A stretch of 63,816 nt of DNA, from contig NZ_AUWQ01000053.1 of the NCBI RefSeq assembly GCF_000455205.1, positions 1-63,816 on the forward strand. Direction: 5' to 3'. Shown piece after piece: positions 28,442 to 40,200 of this stretch. Positions within the stretch are counted from its first letter, which is position 1; each line of letters opens with the position of its first letter. The DNA comes from Mycobacterium sp. UM_CSW (lineage in GTDB: Bacteria > Actinomycetota > Actinomycetes > Mycobacteriales > Mycobacteriaceae). The notes below the pieces were generated by a model. It had not been told where the DNA came from and made no database searches. It saw nothing but the letters and a program-made list of their open reading frames with translations. The translations under genes and the position numbers were made by a program.

Positions 28442-29083
28442 TCAAGGCCGGGGCCGTCGCTCCAGATAGGCGGCCAGGGCGTTGGTCAGACCGCGCCGGG
28501 CCATGTCCAGGTCGGCGTACGAGCCGAGCTGGCGCTCCGAGACCAGCCCGCGCATCGCGCCGGGGATGAGCGCGGCCACCTCACGCACCCGGTCCGGGTC
28601 GACGTCCAGGCCGGCGAAGGCGTTCTGGCACGTCTCGAGCCAGCTCTTGCCCCAGGAGAACAGCTCGGCCGCCGTGCGCGGGTAGAGCCGTTCGAGCTCG
28701 CGGGGGTCGCGGGGGAGTGCCGCCCGCAGGTTTTCGATGGCGCGGGAATCCGCCGACGCCAGGCCACGGTAGAGCGTGTCGATGATGGCGCCGACGCGCT
28801 CGCGCAGCGGGGCGTCGGGGTGTTCCGGCTCCGACAGCACAGAGAACGTGGCGGCGCGCCGCTCGGCGGTGCGGTGCAGCACGGCGGCCCAAAAGCCGTC
28901 GGTGTCGCCGAACTGGTATTGCACCGCGCCCCAGGTGGCGCCGATGTCCTTGGCGATGCGGTTGGCCGACACCGACCCCGGCTCGCCCGAGGCCAGCGAC
29001 TTCAGCGCGGCCTCGAGCATGCTCTCGCGCGTCGCGTTGCCGCGCCGGTTGGGGCGCCGGCCGGCGACCTTGGTTTCGGCCAC
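28442..29083 (-). CDS. TetR-family transcriptional regulator
   Basis: A 213-residue one-component regulator. The N-terminal DNA-binding domain reads RESMLEAALKSLASG, SANRIAKDIGATWGAVQYQFGDTDGFWAAVL, followed by an all-helical ligand domain. It is divergent from the Rieske oxygenase, with only 58 bases between the starts, so that oxygenase operon is the likely target. The GTG start follows TAGGCT by 6 bases, so its own mRNA is probably leaderless. It resembles the Rv3160c type in size; ligand unknown. Confidence 0.9.
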   Translation of the reverse strand: MAETKVAGRRPNRRGNATRESMLEAALKSLASGEPGSVSANRIAKDIGATWGAVQYQFGDTDGFWAAVLHRTAERRAATFSVLSEPEHPDAPLRERVGAIIDTLYRGLASADSRAIENLRAALPRDPRELERLYPRTAAELFSWGKSWLETCQNAFAGLDVDPDRVREVAALIPGAMRGLVSERQLGSYADLDMARRGLTNALAAYLERRPRP

Positions 29084-29089
29084 CCGCCT

Positions 29090-29095
29090 AGCCTA
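29090..29095 (-). promoter_or_regulatory. Candidate leaderless -10 (TAGGCT) for the TetR gene
   Basis: On the minus strand TAGGCT is followed by 6 bases and GTG 29083. Confidence 0.5.
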
Positions 29096-29105
29096 ACATT
29101 TTCAT

Positions 29106-29117
29106 AGAGGGTACTCT
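29106..29117. promoter_or_regulatory. Candidate TetR operator overlapping the Rieske promoter
   Basis: AGAG-GGTA-CTCT is a gapped palindrome with 4-bp arms that overlaps the candidate -10 TACTCT (29112-29117) of the oxygenase. The position suits a repressor site, but the arms are short and no data support binding. Confidence 0.3.
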
Positions 29118-29141
29118 GATTCGGCGAGGAGGGATGCCCGC

Positions 29142-30122
29142 ATGGCCAAACCGCCGCTGTCGATGAAGCCGACCGGATGGTTCCAGGTCGCGTGGTCCGA
29201 CGAGATCGGAGTCGGCGACGTGCACAAAATGAAGTACTTCGACCAGGAGATGGTCGCCTGGCGCGCCGAATCCGGCGGCCTCACCGTGATGAACGCCTAC
29301 TGCGAGCACCTCGGCGCGCATCTCGGCTACGGCGGCAAGGTCGTCGGCGAGGTGCTGCAGTGTCCGTTCCATGGCTGGCAGTGGAGCGCCGAGGGGCGCA
29401 ACGTCTGCATCCCATATCAGGATCGGCCCAACCGCGGCAGGCGAATTCGCACCTATCCCGTGGTGGAGCGCAACCAGTCGGTCTACATCTGGCACGACGT
29501 CGAGCGCCGCGAACCCTTCTTCGACGCGCCCGACGTGTTCGCCTCGTTCGATGACGGCCGCAGCGCCGACGACTACTACCCGCAGCAGCGGCTTTACCGC
29601 CAGAGTCTGGAGCTGCATCCGCAGTACGTGCTCGAAAACGGTGTGGACTTCGCGCATTTCAAGTTCGTGCACAACACGCCGATCGTGCCGGTGTTCACCC
29701 GCCACGACTTCGCCGACGCGGTGTCCTTCGTCGACTTCACCATCACGTTCGAGGGCGACGACGGCCAGAAGATCGAGGACGTCAACAGCGGCGTGGAGGC
29801 GATCAACGGCGGGTTGGGCATCGCGGTGACCAAGAGCTGGGGGATGGTCGACAACCGCACCATCTCCGCCGTCACCCCCGTCGACGAATCCACTTCCGAT
29901 GTCCGGTTCATGGTCTACATCGGGCGGGCCCCTGGCAAGGATCCGGCGCGGGCCGAGTTGAGGGCGGCTGAATTCGGCCGTGAGGTGATCCGGCAGTTCG
30001 AGCAGGACATCGAGATCTGGCAGCACCAGCGCTACTCCGACCCGCCCGCCCTGGCTCCCGACGAGTACGAGGGCTTCACCGCGATCCGCAAGTGGGCCAA
30101 GCAGTTTTATCAGGAAGGCTAA
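29142..30122 (+). CDS. Rieske non-haem iron oxygenase (KshA-like)
   Basis: The oxygenase component of a ring-hydroxylating system. The 326-residue product has the Rieske cluster motif Cys54-x-His56, 17 residues, Cys74-x-x-His77, and the mononuclear iron motif ENGVDFAHFKFVH giving His172 and His177 with Asn166/Asp169. It is shorter than KshA (about 386 aa) but the arrangement is similar; steroid or aromatic acid hydroxylation is plausible and unproven. A GAGGAGGG ribosome site (29126-29133) precedes the ATG. A separate reductase is needed; the 2Fe-2S reductase at 26850 is a candidate. Regulated probably by the divergent TetR. Confidence 0.9.
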   Translation: MAKPPLSMKPTGWFQVAWSDEIGVGDVHKMKYFDQEMVAWRAESGGLTVMNAYCEHLGAHLGYGGKVVGEVLQCPFHGWQWSAEGRNVCIPYQDRPNRGRRIRTYPVVERNQSVYIWHDVERREPFFDAPDVFASFDDGRSADDYYPQQRLYRQSLELHPQYVLENGVDFAHFKFVHNTPIVPVFTRHDFADAVSFVDFTITFEGDDGQKIEDVNSGVEAINGGLGIAVTKSWGMVDNRTISAVTPVDESTSDVRFMVYIGRAPGKDPARAELRAAEFGREVIRQFEQDIEIWQHQRYSDPPALAPDEYEGFTAIRKWAKQFYQEG

Positions 30123-30128
30123 GCCAAA

Positions 30129-31208
30129 ATGAATGCACCGATCCGCGTCTTCCAGGTGGCCACCGGAAACGTCGGTTCCGAGATGATCAGGCGGATCGCC
30201 ACGCAGCCGGACCTGGAACTCATTGGCCTGCACTGCTATTCGCCTGAGAAGATCGGGCGCGATGCCGGCGAGCTCGCGGGCATCTCGCCCAACGGCGTGA
30301 CGGCCACCGGCACCGTCGAGGAGATCATCGCGGCCAAGCCGGACGTGCTGACGTTTCACGGCGTCTTCCCCGACGAGGACCTCTACGTCAAAGTGCTTGA
30401 GGCGGGCATCAATATAGTCACCACCGCCGACTGGATCACCGGCTGGCACCGCGACACGAACCACCCGCACCCGTCGGGCAAGCCGGTGACCCAGGTGCTG
30501 GCCGAGGCCTGCGAGAAGGGGGGCTCGACGTTCTACGGCACCGGCATGAACCCGGGCCTGAACCAGATCCTCGGCGTGGTGTGCTCGGCCGACGTCGCCG
30601 ACATCGAGAACGTCACCACCATCGAGTCCGTCGATGTCTCGTGCCACCACTCCAAGGACACCTGGCTCGAGGTGGGCTACGGCCAGCCGGTCGACGATCC
30701 ATCGATCCCGTCGAAGCTGGAGAAGTACACCCGCGTCTTCGCCGACAGCGTGCTGATGATGGCCGACTGCTTCGACCTGCCGCTCGACGAGGTGAAGTTC
30801 AGCTACGAGCTGGGCGCCTGCACCAAGGACGTGGACCTGGGCTGGTACACACTGCCCAAGGGCTCGCTGGGCGGCAACTACATCAAGTACCAGGGCATGG
30901 TGGACGGGGTGCCCCGTGTCGAGACGCACCTGGAGTGGCAGATGACCCCGCACACCGACCCGAGCTGGAACATCAAGGGCTGCTACATCACTCAGATCAA
31001 GGGCGACCCGTGCGTATACAACAAGCACATGATTTTCCCCAAGCCCGGCGTGGACCTGTCCAATCCGGACAACTTCGCCTCCATCGGCATGACCGTCACG
31101 GGCATGCCGGCCCTCCGGGCGATCCAGTCGGTGGTGGCCGCGCGCCCGGGACTCCTCACCAGCGCCGACCTGCCGCTGCGCGGGTTCGCGGGGCGGTTCA
31201 AGACGTAG
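30129..31208 (+). CDS. NAD(P)-dependent dehydrogenase of the DapB-like/DAP_DH_C type
   Basis: The 359-residue product has an N-terminal dinucleotide fold (VFQVATGNVGSEMIRRI) like dihydrodipicolinate reductase and a C-terminal domain seen in 2,4-diaminopentanoate dehydrogenase-like proteins, with STFYGTGMNPGLNQ and a long beta-rich tail. These proteins are widespread and mostly uncharacterised in mycobacteria. It starts 6 bases after the Rieske oxygenase stop, so it is probably the second gene of that operon and would act on the hydroxylated product. It is not the lysine-pathway dapB, which lies at 33179. Confidence 0.82.
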   Translation: MNAPIRVFQVATGNVGSEMIRRIATQPDLELIGLHCYSPEKIGRDAGELAGISPNGVTATGTVEEIIAAKPDVLTFHGVFPDEDLYVKVLEAGINIVTTADWITGWHRDTNHPHPSGKPVTQVLAEACEKGGSTFYGTGMNPGLNQILGVVCSADVADIENVTTIESVDVSCHHSKDTWLEVGYGQPVDDPSIPSKLEKYTRVFADSVLMMADCFDLPLDEVKFSYELGACTKDVDLGWYTLPKGSLGGNYIKYQGMVDGVPRVETHLEWQMTPHTDPSWNIKGCYITQIKGDPCVYNKHMIFPKPGVDLSNPDNFASIGMTVTGMPALRAIQSVVAARPGLLTSADLPLRGFAGRFKT

Positions 31209-31217
31209 GCGGCCGGG

Positions 31218-32585
31218 TCAAGGGGCCTCGTCGTCATCGTCGTCGAAGAGGCGTTCCGGGTGGTGATAGTCGTTGGTGCGCGGTTGGCCGCGGTCTAAGT
31301 GCGGCGGCGGGATCCACTCGGTGCGGCCATCAGGGAGTTTTCTTGTCCGCCAGCCTTTTTCGATCAGCTTGTGATCGGGCTTGCAAGCGAACGTGAGCTT
31401 GTCCACATCGGTCATGCCGCCGGTGGCCCAGTCGTCGATGTGGTGGACCTCGGACCAGTAGCCCGGCATGTCGCAGCCGGGACGCGTGCAGCCGCGCGCC
31501 TTCGAGTAGAGGACGATGCGCTGGTCCGGTGACGCGATTCGCCTCGACCGGCCCAGATACAACGGCCGATTCGAGTGTTCGTCGAAAACCGCAAGATAGT
31601 GGTAGGCGTGGCTGGCCATCCGGATCACGTCGCGCATGGGCAGCAGCGTCCCGCCGCCCGTCACGGCTCGACCCGTGCCGGCGGTCAGTTCCCGCAGCGT
31701 GGTCGACACGATGACGGTCACCGGCAACCCGTTGTGCACCCCGAGTTTGGGGTCGCCCAGCCGGCTACGCACCAGGGCGTTGAGCGCGTCGTGCTGGCGT
31801 TGGGCGTGGCTTCGGGTGTCCCTGCTTGCGAACTCCTCGGCGGGCTCGCCATCGACGCGAGGGGTTTCGTCGTCCGGGTTGCACATCCCGGGTGCCGCGA
31901 ACCGCGCCAGCCACGCATCGATGTTGGCGCGCAACTCCGGCGAAGCCACCAGCTTCCCGATGCTCATCCCGTCGGTGCGCTGCCCGCACCAGGTGAAGCC
32001 GCGCTGGCGGGCCCGGTCGGCGTCGGAGAACTTCCCGTCGGGATTGATCCGCAGCGCGCACTGATTCGCCACCCTCTGCAACTGGTCGGGGCGTAGTGCC
32101 AGCGCCTGGCGGGCCAGAAACCCCTCGGCTTTTTCGACCGTATCGACCGGTATGGCTTGCGGCAGGTCGCGGACGAAGGTCTGGATCACCCGCAGGTGCT
32201 GACCGTCGAGCATTCCTTCTCGCCACGCCTCGGCGGTCGCGGGCAGCTCGGGCGCCAGCTCCTGGCCGGTCAGGGTCCGGCGTGGCGAAAGCTGTTTGAC
32301 GTCACGCAGCCGACGGCATGCCTCCGCGTAGCTGATCCGCAGCCAGTCGGCGACCACCTTGTGGACCGGTCCGCCGATGTCGGCGGAGTCCTCATCGGCC
32401 AGGCCGGCGATCACGTCGTGGCTCACCGCAACCTGGCGGCGGCGCGACGCTTCCATCTGCTCCAGCGCGCGAAGGCGGACGATCGGGCTGAGGGTGCCGA
32501 AATTCAGCCCGGCGACCTTCGCCGTGGCCGCGTGCAACTCGTCCAGCGCGGCGGACACCTCGGCCGGAAACGCCATCGAACCCAT
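31218..32585 (-). CDS. DUF222/HNH endonuclease, 13E12 repeat family
   Basis: The 455-residue product has an N-terminal DUF222 domain (helical, about 40-330) and a C-terminal HNH nuclease motif: CTRPGCDMPG, SEVHHIDDWATGG, NKLTFACKPDHKLIEKGW-like sequence with the paired cysteines and histidines. Proteins of this type form the REP13E12 family, repeated in mycobacterial genomes and sometimes used as phage integration sites. No target repeats or flanking IS ends are visible, so whether it is mobile or domesticated is open. ATG 32585 follows TAGCAT by 6 bases; a second ATG lies three codons in. Confidence 0.9.
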   Translation of the reverse strand: MGSMAFPAEVSAALDELHAATAKVAGLNFGTLSPIVRLRALEQMEASRRRQVAVSHDVIAGLADEDSADIGGPVHKVVADWLRISYAEACRRLRDVKQLSPRRTLTGQELAPELPATAEAWREGMLDGQHLRVIQTFVRDLPQAIPVDTVEKAEGFLARQALALRPDQLQRVANQCALRINPDGKFSDADRARQRGFTWCGQRTDGMSIGKLVASPELRANIDAWLARFAAPGMCNPDDETPRVDGEPAEEFASRDTRSHAQRQHDALNALVRSRLGDPKLGVHNGLPVTVIVSTTLRELTAGTGRAVTGGGTLLPMRDVIRMASHAYHYLAVFDEHSNRPLYLGRSRRIASPDQRIVLYSKARGCTRPGCDMPGYWSEVHHIDDWATGGMTDVDKLTFACKPDHKLIEKGWRTRKLPDGRTEWIPPPHLDRGQPRTNDYHHPERLFDDDDDEAP

Positions 32586-32591
32586 GTTCGA

Positions 32592-32597
32592 ATGCTA
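32592..32597 (-). promoter_or_regulatory. Candidate leaderless -10 (TAGCAT) for the HNH/DUF222 gene
   Basis: On the minus strand TAGCAT is followed by 6 bases and ATG 32585. Confidence 0.45.
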
Positions 32598-32637
32598 TCC
32601 AGCGCCGCCGACACCGGCTATCGAAAAAACGCGTTCC

Positions 32638-32664
32638 TGTGGATCAATGCCGAACTGTGGATAA
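32638..32664. promoter_or_regulatory. Two DnaA-box-like nonamers upstream of the HNH gene
   Basis: TGTGGATCA (32638-32646) and TGTGGATAA (32656-32664) lie 18 bases apart in the same orientation. The second is the exact complement of the consensus DnaA box TTATCCACA. They sit in an AT-richer patch upstream of the HNH gene. Confidence 0.4.
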
Positions 32665-32670
32665 AGCCAT

Positions 32671-32700
32671 TTCCGAGGGTTTCCGAGGGTTTTCCGAACG
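32671..32700. repeat. Short tandem repeat (ttccgagggt x2 plus a degenerate copy)
   Basis: Two exact 10-base copies are followed by tttccgaacg. The array abuts the DnaA-box-like words and the end of the DUF732 gene. Confidence 0.6.
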
Positions 32701-32705
32701 AAATG

Positions 32706-34367
<1,662 letters not shown>

Positions 34368-34371
<4 letters not shown>

Positions 34372-34823
34372 GCAAGACGCTGCTGATCGTCCACCACACG
34401 CCGTCGCCGCACACCCAGGAGATGTTCGAGGCCGTGCTGTCCGGCGCCACCGATCCCGACATCGAGGGCGTCGAGGTCGTACGACGGCCCGCGCTCACCC
34501 TCGCACCCGCCGACGTGCTCGGCGCGGACGGCTACCTGCTCGGGACTCCCGCCAATCTCGGTTACATGAGCGGTGCGCTCAAGCACGCGTTCGACGTCTG
34601 CTACTACCCGTGCCTCGACGCGACGCGAGGGCGACCCTTCGGCGTGTACCTGCACGGCAACGAGGGCACCGAGGGCGCCGAGCGGGGCATCGAGGCCATC
34701 ACCACCGGGCTCGGTTGGACGAAAGTGGCTGAGACCGTGGTGGTTTCGGGAAAGCCCAGCAAGGCCGACCTGGAATCGTGCTGGGAACTTGGCGCGACCG
34801 TCGCCGCTCAGTTGATGGGTTGA
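34368..34823 (+). CDS. Flavodoxin-like/NAD(P)H-dependent FMN reductase-type protein
   Basis: A 151-residue flavodoxin-fold protein, likely FMN-binding and part of a redox reaction. The family P-loop region is LLIVHHTPSPHTQEMFEAV, followed by GYLLGTPANLGYMSGALKHAFDVCY, which fits a WrbA or NADPH-dependent FMN reductase active-site loop, and GVYLHGNEGTEGAERG. It corresponds to Rv2771c. Third gene of the dapB operon (ATGA overlap). The 3' end overlaps the convergent thioesterase gene by 16 bases. Electron partner unknown. Confidence 0.85.
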
Positions 34824-35656
34824 TCGAAAGAAGCCGGCATGAAGGCGTCCGCGGGTTGGGCCAGCGCCAGCGCCGTGCTGGAGCCGAACGGTCCGTGCCG
34901 GTCGAACAGAATCGCGGTGCCGGTGGCCACACCCGATGTGCCGTAATGGCTCTGGGCCGCCAACCCGAGGAACTCGCCGTCCGGCAGGCGGCTCGCGGTG
35001 ACGGTGTAGTCGGCGTTGATATAGCGCAAACCCCCAGTGCCCCAATGGGTCAGCGAACTCGTGATGTCGCCGACGAACGCCAGCCGGGTGAAGGGCGTGA
35101 GCGGGTAGCCCTGCACCATCGGGCGAAACAGCCGCGTCCAGGCGAACTTCTGGGAATGGGCCTGCTCCCACTCGCCCGCCGCGATGCCGGGGCTGCCCAC
35201 ACGCGTCGCGCCGTACCCCCAGATGAGAAACGGCATGTCGGCCGGGAAGCCGTCGGAGTCGGCGGGAAGCGGCGGCATCTCGACCGGGCCGGACCACACC
35301 TCGCCTTCGGGGTGGTCGCCCCGTCGCAAGAACAGCGAGCTGGCCCGCGCGACGATTCGCCCGTTCTGCACCAGCGCGGCGTCGACGAGCTTGATGCGCC
35401 GGCCTTCGCGCTGCACCGAGGTCTCGATCCGCACCGGTTCGGGCAGCACCGGGCGCAGCAGGTCGACCGTGATGCGCGCGGGCTGAAGGTCGGGTTCGAT
35501 CCCGGATCGCTCGATGCCGAACGCCAGCAGGCCGCCGACGTTTTGGCCTCCCAGCGCCGTGCCCCAGGGTCCTCGCGTCAGCGGGCCGGGCAGATAGGAG
35601 TCGCCATCGACAGCGAAGAACGCCTCGGGCATGATGGCGGAATCCTCGATGGTCAC
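34808..35656 (-). CDS. Acyl-CoA thioesterase-like double hot-dog protein
   Basis: A TesB/4HBT_3-type thioesterase of about 282 residues with two hot-dog halves. The first half has GPWGTALGGQNVGGLLAFGIE and the LRPVLPEPVRIET strand; the second has MVQGYPLTPFTRLAFVGDITSSLTHWG and QSHYGTSGVATG, where family catalytic Asp and polar residues reside. It would release free acid from an acyl-CoA. It is divergent from the acyl-CoA synthetase-carboxylase operon with only about 40 bases between, suggesting shared control. GTG 35656 is preferred because TATCGT lies 7 bases before it; GTG 35665 overlaps that hexamer. Confidence 0.82.
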   Translation of the reverse strand: MTIEDSAIMPEAFFAVDGDSYLPGPLTRGPWGTALGGQNVGGLLAFGIERSGIEPDLQPARITVDLLRPVLPEPVRIETSVQREGRRIKLVDAALVQNGRIVARASSLFLRRGDHPEGEVWSGPVEMPPLPADSDGFPADMPFLIWGYGATRVGSPGIAAGEWEQAHSQKFAWTRLFRPMVQGYPLTPFTRLAFVGDITSSLTHWGTGGLRYINADYTVTASRLPDGEFLGLAAQSHYGTSGVATGTAILFDRHGPFGSSTALALAQPADAFMPASFDQPIN

Positions 35657-35663
35657 CGCTATC

Positions 35664-35669
35664 ACGATA
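35664..35669 (-). promoter_or_regulatory. Candidate leaderless -10 (TATCGT) for the thioesterase
   Basis: On the minus strand TATCGT is followed by 7 bases and GTG 35656. Confidence 0.45.
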
Positions 35670-35696
35670 GGACAGGAGGATAACTAAGGACCGGGC

Positions 35697-37232
35697 ATGC
35701 CTCCAGTGATCGAAATTCCCCGCACGCACAACCCATTCCCGACGACCGGCGTGTCCCGTGGCGTCGACGGTGTCCCGCGCTACGAGCGCCTGCCCGCCAC
35801 CCTGCTGGACATGCTCGCCGAACAGGTCGACAACCGCCCGAGCAGTGAGGCCGTCGCTGAATTGGGCGCCGGCCGATTGACCTACCGGCAGCTGTGGGAC
35901 CGCGCGGCACGGGTGGCCGGCGGCCTTCGGGCCGACGGCCTGAGCCCGGGCGATCGCGTCGCCGTTCGTTACCCGGCCGGCATCAACTGGGTGCTCGCGT
36001 TCTGGGGCACCGTGATGGCCGGCGGCGTTGCGGTCGCGGTCAATACGCGCTCGGCGCAGCCGGAGGTGGAGTTCGTCCTGTCCGACTCGGGTGCGCGGAT
36101 GGACCTGGCGGCGGACGCGCCATTGCCCGACGGCGACCCCTACGTCACTCACGGGCTCGGGCCCGCGGATATTGCCGCCCTGTTCTACACGTCGGGCACC
36201 ACCGGCCACCCGAAGGGCGTGCCGACCACCCACGAGGCGTTCGTGACCAACACCGAGAACGCGATCCGCTGCCTTGAGCAGCCGAGGGACCTCGGCGAGG
36301 AAATGCGCACCCTCGTCTCGGTGCCGCTGTTCCATGTAACCGGTTGCAATTCACAGCTTTTGGCCGCCGCTCGCCTCGGGGGAGCGTCGGTGATCATGCC
36401 CGCGCTCAACCTCGACGAATTGATCGCGACGCTGGCGGCCGAACGCATCTCCGTGATGGTGACGGTGCCGGCGATCTACGCCCTGATGTTGCGGCACAAG
36501 GCCTTTGCCGGCGCCGACGTGTCCTCGGTCCGCTGGGTCGGTTATGGGGGCGCGCCCATTGCGCCCTCGTTGGTGGGGGCGGTGAAGGAGGCGTTTCCGC
36601 AAGCCACCGTGTTCAACGGGTACGGCATGACCGAGACCGCCTCGCTGATGACTGTCCTGCCGGATCGCGACGCCGTCGAGCACGCCGACTCCGTGGGGTA
36701 CGCGGTCCCGTCGGTGGACCTCGGCCTGGTCCCGTTCGGCGGCGACGAGCCGGGGGTGGGCGAGTTGGTCACGCGCGGCGCCAATGTCACGGCGGGCTAC
36801 TGGAATCGGCCGGACGCCAACCGGGCCACGTTCGCGGATGGCTGGCTGCACACCGGCGACGTGGTTCGCGTCGACGATGCGGGGCGGGTGCACATCGTCG
36901 ATCGGCTCAAGGACATCATCAACCGGGGCGGCGAGAACGTCTCCAGCGTCGAGGTCGAGGCGGCGCTGTTGTCTGCGCCGAATGTCGCCGACGCCTGCGT
37001 GCTCGCGGTGCCCGACGACGTGATGGGCGAAAAGGTCGGCGCCGTGCTGTTCGCCGGCGAGGGCGAGATCGACGTGCGCGCCGTCCTCGACCATTGCCGC
37101 GGCCGGCTGGCCGACTACAAGATTCCGCAATACGTCACCGTGGTGACCGAAGCGCTGCCCCGCAACGCCGGCGGCAAACTGCTCAAGGGCAAGCTGCGCG
37201 GCGAGGTGAAATGGGGCGACCCGCTCCGATGA
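35697..37232 (+). CDS. Acyl-CoA synthetase (class I adenylate-forming enzyme)
   Basis: Activates a carboxylic acid to its acyl-CoA through an acyl-adenylate. The 511-residue product has the ATP loop [11 protein letters not shown] starting at Tyr164, the A5 motif YGMTET, the A7 motif LHTGDVV, the hinge [16 protein letters not shown], and the C-terminal catalytic Lys region [13 protein letters not shown]. The chain specificity cannot be read from sequence. Its stop overlaps the start of the single-chain acyl-CoA carboxylase (ATGA), so the product of this enzyme is probably the substrate of the next one. Confidence 0.92.
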   Translation: MPPVIEIPRTHNPFPTTGVSRGVDGVPRYERLPATLLDMLAEQVDNRPSSEAVAELGAGRLTYRQLWDRAARVAGGLRADGLSPGDRVAVRYPAGINWVLAFWGTVMAGGVAVAVNTRSAQPEVEFVLSDSGARMDLAADAPLPDGDPYVTHGLGPADIAALFYTSGTTGHPKGVPTTHEAFVTNTENAIRCLEQPRDLGEEMRTLVSVPLFHVTGCNSQLLAAARLGGASVIMPALNLDELIATLAAERISVMVTVPAIYALMLRHKAFAGADVSSVRWVGYGGAPIAPSLVGAVKEAFPQATVFNGYGMTETASLMTVLPDRDAVEHADSVGYAVPSVDLGLVPFGGDEPGVGELVTRGANVTAGYWNRPDANRATFADGWLHTGDVVRVDDAGRVHIVDRLKDIINRGGENVSSVEVEAALLSAPNVADACVLAVPDDVMGEKVGAVLFAGEGEIDVRAVLDHCRGRLADYKIPQYVTVVTEALPRNAGGKLLKGKLRGEVKWGDPLR

Positions 37233-40200
37233 GCGCCCTGCTGATCGCCAACCGCGGCGAGATCGCCCTCCGAATCATCCGCACGGCAACGGAACTGGGC
37301 ATCCGAACGGTGGCGGTCTACGCCGAAGACGACGCCGAGAGCCCCCACGTGCACGCGGCCGACGAAGCGATCGGCCTGCCGGGCGCCGGGCCGGCGGCCT
37401 ACCTGAACCAGCCCGAACTGCTCGCCGCGGCCAAGCAGTCCGGCGCCGAGCTGATCCACCCGGGTTACGGGTTCCTCTCCGAGAATGCCGAATTCGCGCG
37501 CGACTGCGCGGCCGCCGGATACACGTTCGTAGGTCCGGGCCCCGACGTGCTCGAGCTGGTCGGCGACAAATCGTCGGCCCGCGACGCCGCGGCCGCCGCG
37601 GGCGTGCCGGTGCTGCCGGCAACCCAGGGACCCAGCAGCGTCGAGGACGTCAAGGCATTTTTCGCTGAGCAGGGTGGCGCCGTCATGATCAAGGCCCTCG
37701 CCGGCGGCGGGGGCCGGGGAATGCGGAAGGTGAGCCGCGCCGAGGAGATCGAGCACGCTTACCAACAGTGCGCGGCGGAGGCGCAACTCGGCTTCGGGGA
37801 TCCCACGCTGTTCGCCGAGGCCGTCCTCGACGCCGCGCGGCACATCGAGGTGCAGGTCGTCGGCGCGCCCGCCGGGCACCAGACGCGCGCGCTGGCCCTC
37901 GGTGACCGCGACTGCAGCGTCCAGCGGCGCTACCAGAAGCTGGTCGAAATCGCACCCGCCCAACAGCTTTCGGACCCACTACGCCATTCGGTGCATCAGG
38001 CCGCGGTCCGGCTGTGCGCCAGGGTGGGTCTGCACGGTGTGGCCACCGTCGAATTCCTGGTCGCCGGGGACCGGTTCGTCTTCCTCGAGGTCAACCCGCG
38101 CATCCAGGTCGAGCACCCCGTCACCGAGGAAACCACCGGGGTTGACTTGGTGGCCATACAGCTGGCCATCGCCCGCGGCGCGTCGTACTACGAACTCGGG
38201 CTCCCCGCCGGGATCGCCTCGGACGGAAGCGAAGTGATCGGCGAGCCGGCCGCCCGGCGCGGCATCGCGATCCAGGCCCGGGTGAACATGGAGACCTTCG
38301 CCGCCGACGGTTCGGTGGTGCCGGCGGCGGGCACGTTTACGGTGTTTTCGCCGCCGAGCGGCCCGGGCGTACGTGTCGACACTTACGGCCGGCCGGGCCT
38401 GGTCACCAGCCCGCGCTACGACTCGCTGCTGGCCAAGGTCATCACCCACGTGCGCGGAACGTCGTGGCCCGCGGCGGTGCGCAAGGCTCACACCGCCCTG
38501 GGTGAATTCGGCGTCGAGGGCGTGCGCACCAACATCGGGTTCTTGCGAGAGCTGCTGGGCGACAGCGAGATCCAATCGGGCTGGGTGACGACGGATTTCC
38601 TCGACGAGAAGCTTCCCGCGCTGGCCGCCGCCGCGCTGGCTCACCAGCAGGACGTCCGCGTCGCGCCGGTCGAGCTCTACCCCGGCGAGGAAGTGCTGCG
38701 CGCCCAACTGGCCGGCACGGTCTTGGAGGTGGCCGCGGAGGGCGAGGCGTTCGGGGCCGGCGCCCCGCTCGTCGTCCTCGAGGCGATGAAGATGCAGCAC
38801 GTGCTCGCCGCCCCGGACCCGCTGCGGACCGTCCGGAGCCTGGTGGCGCCGGGCCAGGTGGTCGGCACCGGCGATCCGCTGCTGGTGTTCACCCGCACAG
38901 GCGCCGAGGCCGGCACCGAATCCTACTCGACCGCAATGGATCTCGACCGGCCCCGCGCCGACCTCGACGAGGTGCACAGGCGGCACCTGCTCACCCGGGA
39001 CGAGGGCCGGGAGGCGGCCGTCGCCAAGCGGCACGCGCGCGGGCGGCGCACCGCCCGGGAGAACATCGCCGACCTCGTCGACCCGGGCAGCTTCGTCGAA
39101 TACGGCGCGCTGGCCATCGCCGCCCAGCGCAGCCGGCGCTCCGAAGAGGACCTGATCGCCAACACCCCGGCCGACGGCCTGGTCGCCGGCCTGGCCCGGA
39201 TCGGGGGCGCCGAGGCCGTCGTCGTGTCCTACGACTACACCGTGCTCGCCGGGACCCAGGGCATGCGCAATCACGCCAAGACCGACCGTGTCTTCGAGCT
39301 GGCCACCCGAAAACGCCTGCCGGTGGTGCTGTTTGCCGAGGGCGGCGGCGGCCGGCCGGGCGACACCGACGTCGGTGGCCATGCGGGCCTCGACGTGCCG
39401 ACGTTCCGGATGCTGGCCGCGCTGAGCGGCCGGGTGCCGCTGGTGTCGATCGTCTCCGGCCGCTGTTTCGCCGGCAACGCCGCACTTGCCGGGGTGTGCG
39501 ACGTGATCATCGCGACCCCCGACGCCAACATCGGGATGGGCGGTCCGGCGATGATCGAGGGCGGCGGCCTTGGGGTGTACCCGCCGGAGGCGATCGGGCC
39601 GATCGACGTGCAGCGGCACAACGGCGTCGTGAGCCTGGTCGCCCGCGACGAGGCGCACGCGGTGTCGCTGGCCAAGCAGTACCTGTCGTATTTCGACGGC
39701 CCCTTGCAGGAATGGGCCGCGCCGGACCCCCGGGCGGCCCGACATGTGGTCCCGGAGAACCGATTACGCGCCTACGACGTCCACCGCGCGATCGAGTCGA
39801 TCGTCGACGTGGGTTCCGTGCTGGAACTGCGCGCCGACTACGGCGTCGGGATCGTCACCGCGCTGGTTCGCGTCGAGGGCGTGACATACGGGCTGATCGC
39901 GAACAGCACCCATCACCTCGGCGGGGCGATCGACGCCGAGGCCGCCGATAAGGCCGGTGACTTTCTCGCGCTGTGCGAGAGTTTCCGGCTGCCGGTCGTC
40001 TCGCTGTGCGACACCCCCGGGTTCATGGTCGGGCCGGACGCGGAAAAGGAAGCCGCCGTGCGCCGCTTCGGCCGGATGTTCGTGCTGGGCGCGCGATTGA
40101 CGGTGCCGCTGGGAATGATCATCCTGCGCAAGGGTTATGGGCTGGGCGCGATGGCGATGGCCGGCGGGTCCTTCCGCGCGCCCCAGTTCACCGTGGCGTG

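Noticed and set aside
30129-31208. A second dapB for lysine synthesis
   Set aside because: Only the nucleotide-binding fold is shared; it lacks the HHxxxK catalytic motif, and the true dapB is at 33179.
31218-32585. HNH/DUF222 gene as part of an active mobile element
   Set aside because: No flanking direct or inverted repeats, integrase or transposase are present; only family membership hints at mobility.
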